DNA from: Papaver somniferum
Lineage: Eukaryota; Streptophyta; Magnoliopsida; Ranunculales; Papaveraceae
Direction of reading: 5' to 3'
Assembly: GCF_003573695.1 (NCBI RefSeq)
Contig: NC_039359.1
Span: forward strand, 86,966,566-87,030,565
Length of the DNA: 64,000 nucleotides
Position numbers and translations under genes: made by a program. The notes under the pieces are model-generated. The model saw only the letters and a program-made list of their open reading frames with translations, was not told the DNA's origin and did not search any database. Below are positions 23,501 through 35,228 of the stretch, one piece after another. Position 1 is the stretch's first letter. Every line of letters begins with the position of its first letter.

Positions 23501-24166
23501 CAACAACCTTAGCCTTAAAATTCACTGCATATTGACAACATTCAATCCACCTAAGAGTCAGTAAAGAAACTAAAAACATAAATTTCGAGATCAAATGAAT
23601 ACCAACCAAGAAAAAATTAACCAAAATTTAATAAAGCGAATTAAAAAATTTCGTTAACCAAGTAAATTAAGGGAATAGAAACAGGAACTAAGTACAGACC
23701 CAAAAATGGTCATCGACCAAAATCACTTAAAACCCATTAGGATATTAATCAAAGAGATTAAACCCAAATACAGTAATTAACCAAAATCACTTAGGATATT
23801 AATCAAGCAGATTAAACCCATATACAGTAATTAACCAAAATCACTTAGAACCAATTAAGCTACTAATCAAATAGACAAAACCCAAATACAAAGATTAACA
23901 AAATCTTAATTTAATCGATCAGAAAATTAACAAACTGATCATCATAAGAATAAGAGAAAAGGGGGTGGGTACTCACCTGTGATTTCATCTCCTTCTTCAG
24001 GAGCATCCCAGCCATCACCAATCTTAACAAGTTTCTTCTTCAAACCAGTCTTAGTAATAACACCTTCTTCATCGACTTTCTCAGGATAGTAAGGTCTAAA
24101 TTCTTCTTCTTTGTCTGATTTTGGTGGTGCTATTTGTTCATCAATATCATCCATTTCCAAATCCAT
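20540..24166 (-). CDS. FKBP62: FKBP62/ROF1-type multidomain FKBP (PPIase-TPR immunophilin), 12 exons
   Basis: Exons I derive, all with GT-AG introns: 24166-23977, 23524-23441, 23082-22822, 22719-22639, 22555-22475, 22378-22184, 22083-21994, 21922-21747, 21581-21459, 21087-20941, 20855-20728, 20636-20540. They join in frame to 1653 nt (550 aa plus stop), the usual length for Arabidopsis FKBP62-type proteins. Three FKBP domains (about 40-145, 179-268, 298-384) precede a TPR region (about 390-515) and a short basic tail. The TPR keeps the Hsp90 carboxylate-clamp positions K406, N410, N456, K486 and R490. Domain 1 reads F66, A77, C98 and A121 where active FKBPs have Tyr, Asp, Trp and Tyr, so catalysis there is doubtful. 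Known relatives are Hsp90 co-chaperones in heat-stress responses; that role is inferred here. Intron 7 is only 71 nt. Confidence 0.92.
23716..23905. repeat. Short tandem repeat in FKBP intron 1
   Basis: Three imperfect copies of a roughly 54-64-bp unit beginning ACCAAAATCACTTA (starts near 23716, 23780 and 23834). They lie within the 452-bp first intron (23525-23976). Confidence 0.65.
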
Positions 24167-24760
24167 TATTTCTTCTCAGGTATTCTTGGAACCTCAAAAG
24201 AGAGTTTAGAATATGAAGAAGAGTGTTAATCTCAGCTGGCAAAGTGGACTTAAAACATACTCCAACTGCGAAAAGACAAAGACATGATTGTTTCGTTCAA
24301 ATGACACCAAATCCACGAGATTCACGATGGGTTGATATTGTACACTAGGGGGTTAGTTATTTGTCAACTTCATATTTATGATCGTTGGATTCGATTTATT
24401 TTCTAATCGTGTGGGACCTAGTTGGATGATATCAATAGATTTAGCAGGTGTCGGAATGGTTGAATTCCGGTTGGTTGGGTGAGCGAGTAATAATTACATG
24501 GCCTCTGAAATAGATGCGGCTATTGTGGAATTGGCAGTTGGGGGATAAGTCAACCAATCAGAAGGGACTAGAGCCAACATGAGGCACGTGATTAACAGTG
24601 AACAGTTGGGATGTCAGTGGGGTGTTGGATGCTCATTTTTGAACTTAGGTCCATAGATTAGATTTATCATCAAGTTGCGATTGTTTTTCGAGCTTCACCT
24701 TTTTTCCAAGCAGCAGTTCTATACGAACCGCAAAAACAAACAAGATAAAAGCCGCCCCCT
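24167..24760 (-). promoter_or_regulatory. Putative FKBP promoter region
   Basis: Upstream of the FKBP start codon. A palindromic G-box core CACGTG is at 24585-24590, about 420 bp upstream. A CCAAT motif is at 24554-24558, and a W-box core (TTGACT on the minus strand) lies near 24547. I did not find a clear run of GAA/TTC heat-shock-element triplets, though known relatives are heat-induced. Motif function is not shown by sequence alone. Confidence 0.35.
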
Positions 24761-24839
24761 CACATAGGGGTAGGTCTCGCGTGTTAGGGAGATTAACAGG
24801 GGTCATCATTGAGTGAATGTGAGGGACACGGTTTTTGTT

Positions 24840-25140
24840 TAGTTTTTTTTTTTTGGAAATAGGTTATTTGTCCAAATATTTTTAAAACATGGTTCTAATG
24901 GACGGGCAAAAAATTAGTATGGGTGAAATGGACACCAAAAAATAGCAAGGATGAAACTAGATTCATCCTGACTTAAACTTAAAAAATAGCGAGGATGAAA
25001 CTGGACGCATCTTGATGTAAATTAAAAATAAGAAAAAGTATTTGAAAATGGGTAGGATGAAATTGTTTACATCCTGACTATTTTTAAATTTTTGTCCATT
25101 TAAACAGTATCAAAATCTAGATGTCTTTTTCACCCAGAAA
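24840..25140. repeat. Diverged repeat with GGATGAAAC/ATCCT motifs
   Basis: Three imperfect direct units contain AGGATGAAACT followed by CATCCTGAC or similar (near 24938, 24992 and 25067), each a small inverted repeat. Flanks are poly-T and poly-A rich. This is probably a degenerate MITE or simple tandem array. No coding sequence. Confidence 0.4.
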
Positions 25141-25926
25141 TTGTTGAGTTTGGTCTTTTTTAACCAATTTTGTGGTTTTTTTGTCGGTTCGTTAAGTTTT
25201 TTTGTTTTCTAAGATGGGAAATGCTAGTTTTACCGTGATTTCATGGATTTGTGTCTTGCGATTGATAGTCAAAGCTCAAATTCATCTCAAGCAATAATAT
25301 TTGACCGGCCATATGATAATGTGACCGTCCATTGATAGTCAGAGCTCAACCTCAGCTCCTCTCGCACTCTACACATGAAATCTGAAGCATTTCATGTCTC
25401 AGTTCACGTGACTTATCCTAATCATTCTCACAAATCAGAGAATATCTCTCTATCTTGGCCAACTCGGCTAAAGAGAATATTTCTCTCTCTCGACATATTA
25501 TCACAAAAGGCTGAATCAATACAAATCTTATCTTTTATTGTCCAAAGATATTCCTTGATACTCAAGGTGATCCCAAACCGAAATATTGAGAATCTTTTAA
25601 TTAAGATTTTCGATTCTATATATTTCAATTTACCAACAATCAAAACATAGCTATATAAAAAGGAATATTAGTAATGTGCTAAACTAATATTGGAAGTTTT
25701 CCTATGAGAGATTTCAGAAATATTGTTTGACATTAATTGAAATAGGAAAACCGAAATTAGGTACTTATAGCATATCTTGAGAATATTTTCGGTTTTGAAA
25801 TTTCCTTGTTGTCTAAACAACCTTGATCTATAGATATTTGAGTTTGATTTCTTGCAAACTATCCTAAGAGCCAGGAAAAATGCATTTGTGTTATTTCTGG
25901 TGGAGCTGTCTATCCAGGGAGGAAAG
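25141..25926. other. AT-rich flank, no gene seen
   Basis: No credible reading frame. Open frames around 25375-25650 on both strands have chance composition. The stretch runs up to the start of a truncated LTR at 25927. Confidence 0.4.
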
Positions 25927-27695
25927 TGTTAGGGCACTGCTTGGTCGAACTCGCAAGCGTCGTTATCTCAAGCTTGTTTGTCAAGTTTAGTTGATCAAAA
26001 CTATATATTATTCAAGAAGAAGATCTACTGAAGAGCTTGGAAGAACTTCATCAACAAAAGGTATGTTGAGACTAAAACTTATCTATTACTCAGAAGTCTA
26101 TTCTATTCTATCTTATAAAGAGACTAAGTCGTACAGCCGTATAGACTTTTATATTATACACAACTGAAATTCCGAGATGAGTTTATCTCGTTTATATATT
26201 TCTCGAAATACGTGTTGGAAGGTTTTTAGCTTAGCTAAGTTCATCATCTACTTGACGAGTAAAGTTGTAAATAATTTATTTGTTGGAAACTAAATATTAA
26301 GTCATGATGATCATGTGAAAAATTACCTTGAACATCTTACATGATTTGTGTGAGACAATCATTGGATGTTAACTTGGGATATTTCGTATTGATTGATCAA
26401 TCACTTGAAAATTACTTGAAGCTAGTGGTATGTGTAAGATTACCATTGTTGTCTTACAAGGATGTTTTAATGATTAAATGAGAGATTTAGAACTACTACC
26501 AATGGCTGGATATAACACAGTATGCGTAACTTGTATCCGAACCGTGAAGTTTTAGTTCAGGTCCGGAACTCTTGTTTGCGAACGGGTTTAACTGTCAAAA
26601 GTATGCGAACAGTGTTTGCGAACGGCTAGACTAGGCCAGGTCCGGAACTTTGCAAACAACAAGACAATGCCAAGTCCGGAACTGTGGTTCTCGTACTCTA
26701 TTTGCGAACACAGTGGTCAGGTTATGCATGACTTTTCATGCTCATGAATTCAAGTTCATTTGCGAACTCAGTTTGCGAACTAAAGTCCCTGGAACTTTAA
26801 TGAAATAAGGTATGCGAACTTGTTTTGCAAACCGTGGCATTATGTTCATGAATTTGTTCTTGTATAAGTACTTTGTACAACTACAAACCAAACCGAATAT
26901 TTTCAAATTGTTCATGGACATTTCTATAAGATAGTGAACATTTGAAGAACTCTCTTAAAGCACATTTAGATTCATTTGATTATCTATCATGATTGATTGA
27001 CCATCATATTTGATCTAGAAGTGCTAGATGAATATGAGTAAAGTATAAGTGTTCATATGGCTAACTTCGGTTAACTGTTATTGAGCCAACCGTTATACAC
27101 GTTTAGGTACGGTTCATCCATATCTTAACATAGGTATATTTCATTTGTATGTATCAAGTTAATACCATATAAAGGTGGAGATTGATTGCTTATTTTTTAA
27201 GCAGACTTAGCTTGAATCCTAAATCAGGAGTTCATCTAACGGTGAATATCAATTGCTTTGTTATTAAGCTATCTTAGCTTTGATTGTAAGCAACCCTGAT
27301 TTTAAATACTATATAAGAGAGAACTCTAGCATTTGGAATACTTAATCCTGGCACTCTCGTGTGTCCTAGTTGCAAATTAGAGTCGATTCTCCATTAGCCT
27401 AGGGTTTTCCAAAACCATTGTTAGGTCAACGACTTGAAGACTTTATTTGGGATTCGTAAAGCCATATCCAACTATTTTCTATGTAGTGCTTATTTTGATC
27501 TTACTTTTCCTATCGTATTGAGTTTAATATTCTCTAATATTTTCTCGAGATTTATCTCTGATATGTAAGATATAAAAAGTAACCACAACAGTTCTTCGTC
27601 TCAGACTCTTGTGATTCCGAAATAACTTCTTTTGTTACTCAGTTAGGTTTTTTTAGGTGACTAATATTTCTAGGCTGCTCTTCGAGAGTATTGAT
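25927..27695 (+). mobile_element. Truncated LTR of the recurring Copia-type family
   Basis: Begins TGTTAGGGCACTGCTTGG, matching the start of the LTRs at 48418 and 54490. It stays collinear with them through the TATA box to about 27695, where homology stops short of the LTR 3' end. About 1.77 of 2.5 kb is present. Its central block (26520-26840) has GCGAAC and TCCGGAAC repeats unlike those of the other copies. No partner LTR or interior is attached, so it is a truncated remnant. Confidence 0.8.
27310..27317 (+). promoter_or_regulatory. LTR TATA box (truncated copy)
   Basis: TATATAAG followed by AGAGAACTCTAGCA, the same context as in the other family LTRs (TATATAAAGGAGAACTCTAG). Confidence 0.5.
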
Positions 27696-29340
27696 TTTTG
27701 TGTTATTATTTTAGGGTCTGTTTGGAATACTACGCATAATCGATGAACCACATCATGTATTATATAGACTTGTTTAGTATATGTATACATGAAATTAGGC
27801 ATTTCTTTTGCTTCCAACATGAAACCTTACGAACTACTTGTAATGTTTGTACCTTTGTTAGCTGGTGAGATTTATAACTTTGTTAGTGACTGAGATTTGA
27901 GCTTAAAATGGTGAAAATCATTAGAGTTTGCTGCTTTGAGTAGCTTGAAATGTTCTCATAGTTAAATTCATGTCTTCTATGATTGTTTTTAGTGCTAATG
28001 CGAAACTCTTGCTAAAAATTGGTTCATCTCCCTGTAATTCGAACATAACAGGATTCTATTAATAGTTGATATGGTCTATTGATAGTTGTTATGTTATAGA
28101 AGAGAGATAGAGAAAGATATGATGATTGTCGTCATCCATGTATGGATATTTGTAGAAGTAACCAGTTTGAAATTGCTTGATTGCACTAGATTGCATTAAT
28201 TTTCTTATTGCAATTGTGGGACACTTTTTCTTGATACTGGTATATATCTTAACCCCTAAGGCGACTGATATTGAGTTGTGGAAGTAAGTAGTGAATGCAG
28301 TGGTAGTCATGGAAAGGGCTATAGTTCATAAGTTCGGTTTAAGAAACTATTTTTGGATGTTTATGTGTTGTATTGATATATATTATTTATCCAATTGATT
28401 GGTTCAGGAACTGAAGCATCTCCAAGGAAGAAGGGTAGTTCAACATCTGCTAAGGTGTAGAAGAATCATGATGTGGGCTCATTTTTCGTAGTTTTTCTTT
28501 TAGTTGATTCTTACAATCCATTGGAGTAAAAGAAAATACTGAAAGGAAATACTTGTCTGATGAGTGTCGCTATAGACAGTTTTCTTTATTTTGGAAGAGG
28601 AAATGTACATCTTCTTCATTTTTTTAATTGAATACCTTGGGATAACTTTTAGTACCTTGGGATAACCTTTATGTGGTAATGTCGTATCTTGAACTTGGTT
28701 CCATTCTGTGTGTTTTTAGCTTCTGTAAAACTTATGATGTTATATCTTTCTTAGCTAGCCTTACCGTCCAATTTGGAACCAACATTGTTAGCTTTTGTGC
28801 TTGCAAGCAAATAGTATTTGTTGATGTTACCTTGCTTTTCCTTCTGATTCTGAGTTATATGGAGTGCACTCTTAAATGGATGAAAAATGTCCCTCTGGGA
28901 AGTTGGTGATCCAAAGTGTCAGAAAGATAATTTTTAACTTTTTAGATGTCTAAGTTTATTACATCTCTGGCTCTTGATGTGTAGCTTTTATTTTGATCCA
29001 AACTGCTGGATTAGGAATTATGTAAAATCATTTCAAGTGTAGGTAGATTTGAGCATTCCCATTGGAGCTCAGCATTTAGTCTTCCAAATAACAATCCATG
29101 TTTACAGACAGCAATGTAGACAGTTACTGCATAGTTTTCCTTCGGTGCAAGATTGCAGCCAATTGATAGTTGAGTTTTGTGTTGTTATTGTGATCAGCCA
29201 AATTATAATTAAGCTATGATGTTATTGAGTTCTTTAATGTCCTCAAGTTTCTGAGAGATAAATCTGTTGGGGGTTCCTCATACTTCAGGCAATATGGCTG
29301 GAATAAGAACAACCAACAGCTATTTGGATACTTTCCTGTA
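27696..29340. other. Unassigned AT-rich DNA, possible terminal exon at 28408-28460
   Basis: A GGGTCTGTTTGGAA sequence near 27714 could be a DNA-element end, but no partner was found. At 28406-28407 a pyrimidine-poor but plausible AG acceptor (TTGGTTCAG) precedes 16 codons, TEASPRKKGSSTSAKV, and a TAG at 28458-28460. This could be the last exon of a duplicated gene with a basic tail, followed by AT-rich 3'UTR-like sequence. I do not recognise the gene and see no upstream exon. Confidence 0.2.
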
Positions 29341-29880
29341 ACTCTCTTTTTCATTGTAAGATGCGTAACTTACACACACATGGGAAAAAATCCTCCAACT
29401 TGCGCAATAACAAGTGAAATAAAAATGAAATTTTGTTTAACACATAGGGTGGGTTGAGTTATATAAATTTAGATCCTCAACGAGAAATTTCGAGAACAAC
29501 ATGATGCTTCCTTAGGCTAACAGAACAAGCTTGTTAGTTGTAGTTATAATGGCGCACTTAATCGCAAATGTAAATTCAGCAGAGATCATCTAAAAAATTC
29601 AATAGATGCAAAACAGATTAATTACATGACCAAGGTAAAAAAAATCGTTCACAAAATAGTTTGCTTACAGTTTCACATAATTTAAGGCCAAATAAAGACT
29701 GTGATTAAGGAGTCAGTCTCAATTTACTAGCCGTGAGAGTGTTTCATAGGATGAGAAATAGGCTTGAGCCTTAGGTAAGGCGTGTGCCTGAGTTTCATGT
29801 TGTATAAAACTCTTCATCCTGCTCAGTTCGGATAAGGCCACTTGATATTTGGATGATGCGACTGAGGCTGTCAGAAATTT

Positions 29881-30060
29881 GGCTGACGGTCTTGAGCCGT
29901 CAGAGATTTGGCCGAAGGGTTTGAGGTCGTCAGAGATTTGGCTGACAGGTTTGAGACCGTCTGATATTTAGCTGACGTGTTTGAGACTGTCAGAGATTTG
30001 GCTGACGGGTTTGAGGCCATCTGATATTTAACCAACGGGATGGAGTCTTCTCAAGACTTG
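29881..30060. repeat. 30-bp minisatellite, six units
   Basis: Exact 30-bp periodicity. A typical unit contains CTGACGGGTTTGAG followed by CCGTCAGAGATTTGG. CTGACGG and CCGTCAG are inverted, so each unit can fold into a small hairpin. Thirty bases keep reading frame, giving a decapeptide-like pattern (LTGLRPSEIW), but TAG stops interrupt it on the plus strand. Confidence 0.8.
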
Positions 30061-30219
30061 GCCAACACTATGAAATCTTTCCTAAGTCAGCTGGGACATG
30101 TTTGGGAGAGAAAATAAGGCTTTCACGCCTAATAATGTCTCTGCGAGACTTCGGATCACTTATCTTTGACCAACATATCTTGCATAAATCTGCTAGGAAT
30201 CAATTGTATCTGTATTTAT

Positions 30220-30740
30220 GGGGTCGACATGACCAGTGTATCTCAGAAGGATGTTTTAAGAGTCTGTCGAAAGGGACCAGAGGCAGAATAACCAGCGTAT
30301 CTCACGGGGATGTCCTAGGAATTATTCTGAAGCCTCAGTAAGCCGAGTCAGAACCTAGAGTATACATAACCACTGTATCTCGCGATGATGTACTAGGAAT
30401 CAGTCCTTGATCTCAAATAGGGTAAGTCATGCTTACAGGAGACATGTATGTCTCCGATCTGGGTCATAAGTCCATCGGGGACGTTTTTACGCATCTATAG
30501 AGCCTACATGACCAGTAGTATCTCGTCGAGGATATATACTAGGAATCATTGCATCACAATCAGCTGCGTCTCACGAAGACATGCTGGAATTGTGGTTGTT
30601 CTGGTTCATAAGCCTTTCGGGGACGTTTTACGCTCTACAGAATCTACGTGACCAGCAGTATCTCGCGGGGATGTGCGGTAGGAATCACGGCATCACGACC
30701 AACAGTGTCTCGCGGGGACGTATACTAGAAATCTTGGCTA
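30220..30740. repeat. Degenerate tandem repeat, about seven units
   Basis: Irregularly spaced copies of CATGACCAGTGTATCTC followed by GGGGATGT and TAGGAATC (near 30231, 30285, 30367, 30508, 30563, 30647 and 30699). Adjacent to the 30-bp minisatellite; the two may be parts of one larger repeat element. Confidence 0.65.
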
Positions 30741-30759
30741 GGGGTGATCTCTCCCATGA

Positions 30760-31700
30760 GAGTTGAGTTTTGTCATATGGTATTGAAATGATACTTTTGC
30801 CCCTTATCCAGATTTCACCATCTATACTAGGAATATTCCTTATCTAAATATATATTTCCTTATCTAAAAATATTACCATGTTTAGGAAATATTCATTTTC
30901 TAAGAATATTACCTTGTTTGAGAATATTACCTTATATAGGAATACTTCCCAAAAATCAGTATTCCTTCCTAAATTAGAAATCTATCCTCAATATAACTTG
31001 AATATTGTTAAGTTCCCAAAATAGGAAAGATACACCTGTATCAATATACCTAGCGGCTCCTTAAAAAAACATCAGCAACAAGAATTGCTTTTTACTCCCA
31101 GCTGATGCAACGACACTAAAGAAATATGGCTCTCACAGTTGCAACATTGACAACTTGTATATTTTTGGTGAAATTGATAATGAAGGAAGGTTAAGGGTTT
31201 CCTAATACGAGTTCCTTTTGGGTCAATCCAAGTTCAAACCTACACGAGTTTAAAACAACTGTGACCTACATCAATGCGAGTTTTACTCACAATCATCGAA
31301 CAATTGGGGAGTCTTGTTTAAATCTTTGTAAACACGAGGAAGGACTGTACCTGATGGATAAGCTAACATGAGGGAGTTATATCAATCGAGGAGTAGCAAA
31401 ATGAAACACAAAACTTGGAACTCTAGCAAATTGGAAGTAGGTCACTCCTGTTAATTTATCGTTCTCATCTTTTATCTCATAGATGGTCAGAAATGGGTTA
31501 TTTTCAATTGATGAATAAAAATGTAATCTGACACAGATACTACGGGATAGATATTTTCGACATTTGATTTTTTTCACGCTTCATAAAGTAATTCCAAAAG
31601 ATTGCTCAATTGTTTACATTGTTCGTATTTTCTACAACAAATGCCCAATTCATAGTCGAATACACGAGTAAAAAACAAATCCACGATCCACACACTTCGA
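30760..31700. other. AT-rich stretch with short GGAATATT-type repeats
   Basis: 30830-30980 holds many variants of TTCCTTATCTAAATAT and AATATTACC. The remainder shows no gene or repeat boundary I can support. Confidence 0.35.
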
Positions 31701-32080
31701 TATTAGACAGAGTTTTTCAACAATGACTCTCGCATAATTAAAATCGATCATAAACTTCGTGAATACTAGTCAGGGTTATTAAACAATAACTCTCGCATGA
31801 CTAGGATTGATCTAAAACTTGGCTTTGATTAGAGGAGTCGTTCAAAAACATTCCTCGCTTGATTTTAGTCAATTTTTCGCGGAAAATTGCGAGCAAGTTA
31901 AACTGGTATTAACGCTGGCTTAAAAATAGCAGGAACTCAGTTCCAAGGGCAATGGGATCCCATCTCACGATAATAAGAGCAAACTAAACTTAGCTTTGAT
32001 TATATGAGTTGTTGAAAAATATCCCTTGGATAATCTTAGCCAATTCTTGCGCATATCGACAGGCAAGCGAAATTAGTATT
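31700..32080. repeat. Diverged tandem duplication
   Basis: CTTGGCTTTGATTAGAGGAG (near 31819) recurs as CTTAGCTTTGATTATATGAG (near 31997), with similar sequence following in each. AACTCTCGCATGACTAGG-like motifs recur upstream. A stretch resembling the GTTCCAAGGGCAATGGGA region near 31941 occurs again at about 32819. Probably an old retroelement LTR. Confidence 0.4.
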
Positions 32081-32091
32081 AGAGATAGACC

Positions 32092-32757
32092 TGTTAACGG
32101 TATTTACTAGAACAGGTATTGGTCATTTTGTATCTGTTTCTAATAATTTATACTGGATATCCATTATCCGTTAAGTTCCAACGTGTGTTAACAAATTAGT
32201 TTCGCATTTGTTCCATTAATATTAACGGTTATCGGATAATATCTTATAACTATCAATTCCGTTATTCTATAGTTTACATGACCAACAAAAAGATCAAATC
32301 TAAAGACTCACATTGGACACCATTTTATTTTTATATCCACAACAAGTCTAATATGCTTGTTAGTTTCCAATGTATATAGCAAGTCTACCAAACCAAAAGA
32401 TAAAAATTAAAGTGAACATCTAACCTTACAAATTAGAAATTATGAAAATGAAAATTATTATTAGAGAGAGTAAAGGATTAAATGAGTTTCCCATATAGCT
32501 TGATAATCATTCTTTAAAGTTATTCGTTTGTAAAATTCGGGATTACTTTACACTATTATAATGAAATTTCGAAACTTGTCTTATTGGAATGGATAATTAT
32601 TCATATGGATACATGTTATTCCATATATGTTCCATTAAAAGGTCGTTGTCCGATAAGATATCCTTATTCGTTATCCATTCCGATAATTTTGGATAATATC
32701 CTAAATTTTTAGTACGAAATCAAATGGATAATAGATAATTGGTTGCCATTGACTTGC
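32092..32757. mobile_element. Possible hAT-like MITE
   Basis: The interior is rich in TTATCCGTTAA and GGATAATATCC motifs in both orientations, a style seen in plant hAT-type MITEs. The ends are only loosely inverted (TAGACCTGTTAACGG against TAGGCAAGTCAATGG). No target-site duplication was established. Confidence 0.3.
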
Positions 32758-33028
32758 CTAATTATCAAAGACCTAGTTTATGGGAGTGAGAACAAGCAGA
32801 TTTATCCACGATAACAAGGTTCCGGTTCTAGGGCAGTGGGACCCCATTCTCAGAACTACTATAACTAGAACTACAAAGAGAATTTTGTTATAGGAGTAAA
32901 AAAAAATCGGTTTCCTTTAGAAATTTTGTTAGATCAGAAGATAAAATTACATAATAATCTTTACCGGAGTTGGAGGGAACACAAATCGTTTCGCAAGGAA
33001 TCTTTTATTGCGCGAAAGTTTTAAAAAA

Positions 33029-33330
33029 AAATAGCATGAAGAAGCTTTGTTGAACTAGAGCAAAAAAGAAAAAGTAATAGATCATTTGCATGAATAGACT
33101 TTGTAGGAGCTAGAGCGAGCAAGAGTTACGTTTCACAGGGAAGGTTTTCTAGAGCGAAAAGCATGAGGAAGCTTTCTTAGTTTTAGAGTGTTGATAAAAA
33201 AAAGAAAAAATATTTGAGTGAAGAGGCTTGCTAGAGTTGAAGCGAAAGATGGAATAAATAAAAAAGAAAAATTGTTTGCATAGAGAAGCTTCGCTAAGTG
33301 CAGGGGAAAAAAGAAAAAAGGAATAAATCA
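33029..33330. repeat. Degenerate tandem repeat, about five units of 54-70 bp
   Basis: Each unit has a GCATGAAGAAGCTTTG-like core, then an AGAGC-like piece and an A/G-rich run (units near 33034, 33088, 33161, 33215 and 33277). Divergence is high. No coding sense seen. Confidence 0.55.
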
Positions 33331-35228
33331 ACCTCTAATACAAATAATTCAAAGGAATGAGTTTCATATTTAACTCATGCTCCCATCATTTGATCTAATG
33401 CGGGCTTGATGTATAGTGAAGCATCACTCGAAAAAAGAAATGAAGAACGTAACTTATGAAGCTCTCAATGCATCAATACTTGTGATATTTTACAACCATC
33501 CAAAAAGAGCGGATAAAATCAACGACATATGCATATATTCATACAACCTTACAACAACGTAAAAACAATAATTTGTACTTCAGACAAGTAGTATGTCAGA
33601 ATTTTTCGATCAGTGGATACCATAGCGGTGTCACAGTACAAACCAAAACCTTCCACCATGAAGGCATCTAAGGCCCTACTTTACAATTGGACATTTAAAT
33701 CTTGCTCTCATTGCATGTATAAAAATTCACCAAGTTTTGCGCCAATTTGCACGACCTCTTGTCTCAAAACAAAGCCAACACCAACTATTGATCCAAAAAA
33801 CTCATGCATAATCCAAGAAAGATGCAAATTTATCCTAGCATTCAGTGCAAGCAAAAAAACCTTGTCATAATGCAAGCAAAAATCCTTGTTACAACATTAA
33901 GCACATGAATTGCAACTTGTGATAGAATCTTCAAGCCTCATTTATTTTCACGATGGAAAACTCGACCCACAACATTAGGTGTAATCTTGTTAGTAAGCTG
34001 ACTACTATGTCACTTCAACAAGTAGCTCGGGGGCGTTGGAGTTAAATTCCAAAACAATAAACCTAAGAGACTCTTCTTAACCCATTAACAAGTCGAGGAT
34101 TAAGAGGGGGCAATGTTTGAATCATATGATTGCAACATGGGTAATGGGCCTAACAACTCTCCAATCTTCAACCCAATAGATATTTCTTTATTAAGCATAG
34201 CATACAATTGTGTTGTGGACTGAGTTTTAAGTACTAACTACCCAGTCTGCTGATATCCTTTCCAAAAAACTAACTAGATACATGTATGAACAATGTAGGT
34301 TGAAAATGTCTATTAAACATACCAGGTACATGTTCAGACCTAAAGATATAAGTGAATCTGATTGGTTATTAATTCAGATACATAGTCAAAACCTAATTAT
34401 CCTAAAAGGTAGGATCAAAGTAGTCGAAATCGTTCATCATCCCTACTCGGTTGGGGAGTTTGGAGCAAGGAATAATGAGTTCGGATTTGAAAATCGTCAA
34501 AACTCGGTATAATACTCGAAACTTATTTATTAGAGACTTACATATTGCTACACATGAGTCACGACTTATACCTAATTAAAGTTAAAATTTTAACATTATC
34601 ATGTAATTAAGTGTGTAACATTTTCATATTGTTCCACAAAAAGCAATAATCTAACATTGTTACATTGTTAAAAAGGAACAAAATATAAATTAACGTATCA
34701 AATTAATAATTCGCTAAAATTATGAGATAGTACATTTTCAGATTACCTATGTAGACCCCGTATAAGATGTAAATTAATAATTCATTATATATGTGTGTGT
34801 TCAATACATTAATGATTTGCGAAAGATTTTTTGGAAAATGATCTAATTGACTTTTTTTTTTGTTAAAATCAATATCACATTGAATTTCATCTCTAATTTT
34901 TCTTATCGTCGTAAGAATTTATGGTGTTTTTCTAACTCAGTGAAAAATTATTTAATGTGATTGCCGCCTTAATATCCTTGTTCCATGAAGAGTGATTTCA
35001 TCATCATCTTTCTCATCTTTATCAATATCCGTAACGCTCTTAATTATTTCTTCATTAGTCAACACTGGATTAACTTCGTCTTTTTCCGGATATTCATAGC
35101 ATTTTGCACTCATTGAATTGCAATAACCCAACTTTTCAATCAAATTTTGCAGGTCTTGGGTGATTTAACCGTCTAACCGTTCATCCGAATTGTCTAAACT
35201 TGTGTTATTTGTTAATCAAAGATTACAA
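33331..35228. other. Unassigned repeat-like DNA; possible Gypsy PPT/LTR junction at 34101-34114
   Basis: TAAGAGGGGGCAA at 34101-34113 followed by TGTTTGAATC at 34114 resembles a polypurine tract and LTR start. No second LTR or coding domain supports it. The remaining sequence shows no gene. Confidence 0.25.

Noticed and set aside
28673..28909. 78-codon hydrophobic plus-strand frame
   Set aside because: No homology recognised; lies in AT-rich UTR-like sequence with no supporting start context.
30102..30341. 79-codon plus-strand frame over the minisatellite region
   Set aside because: It crosses two unrelated repeat arrays and has no domain; probably a by-product of repeats.
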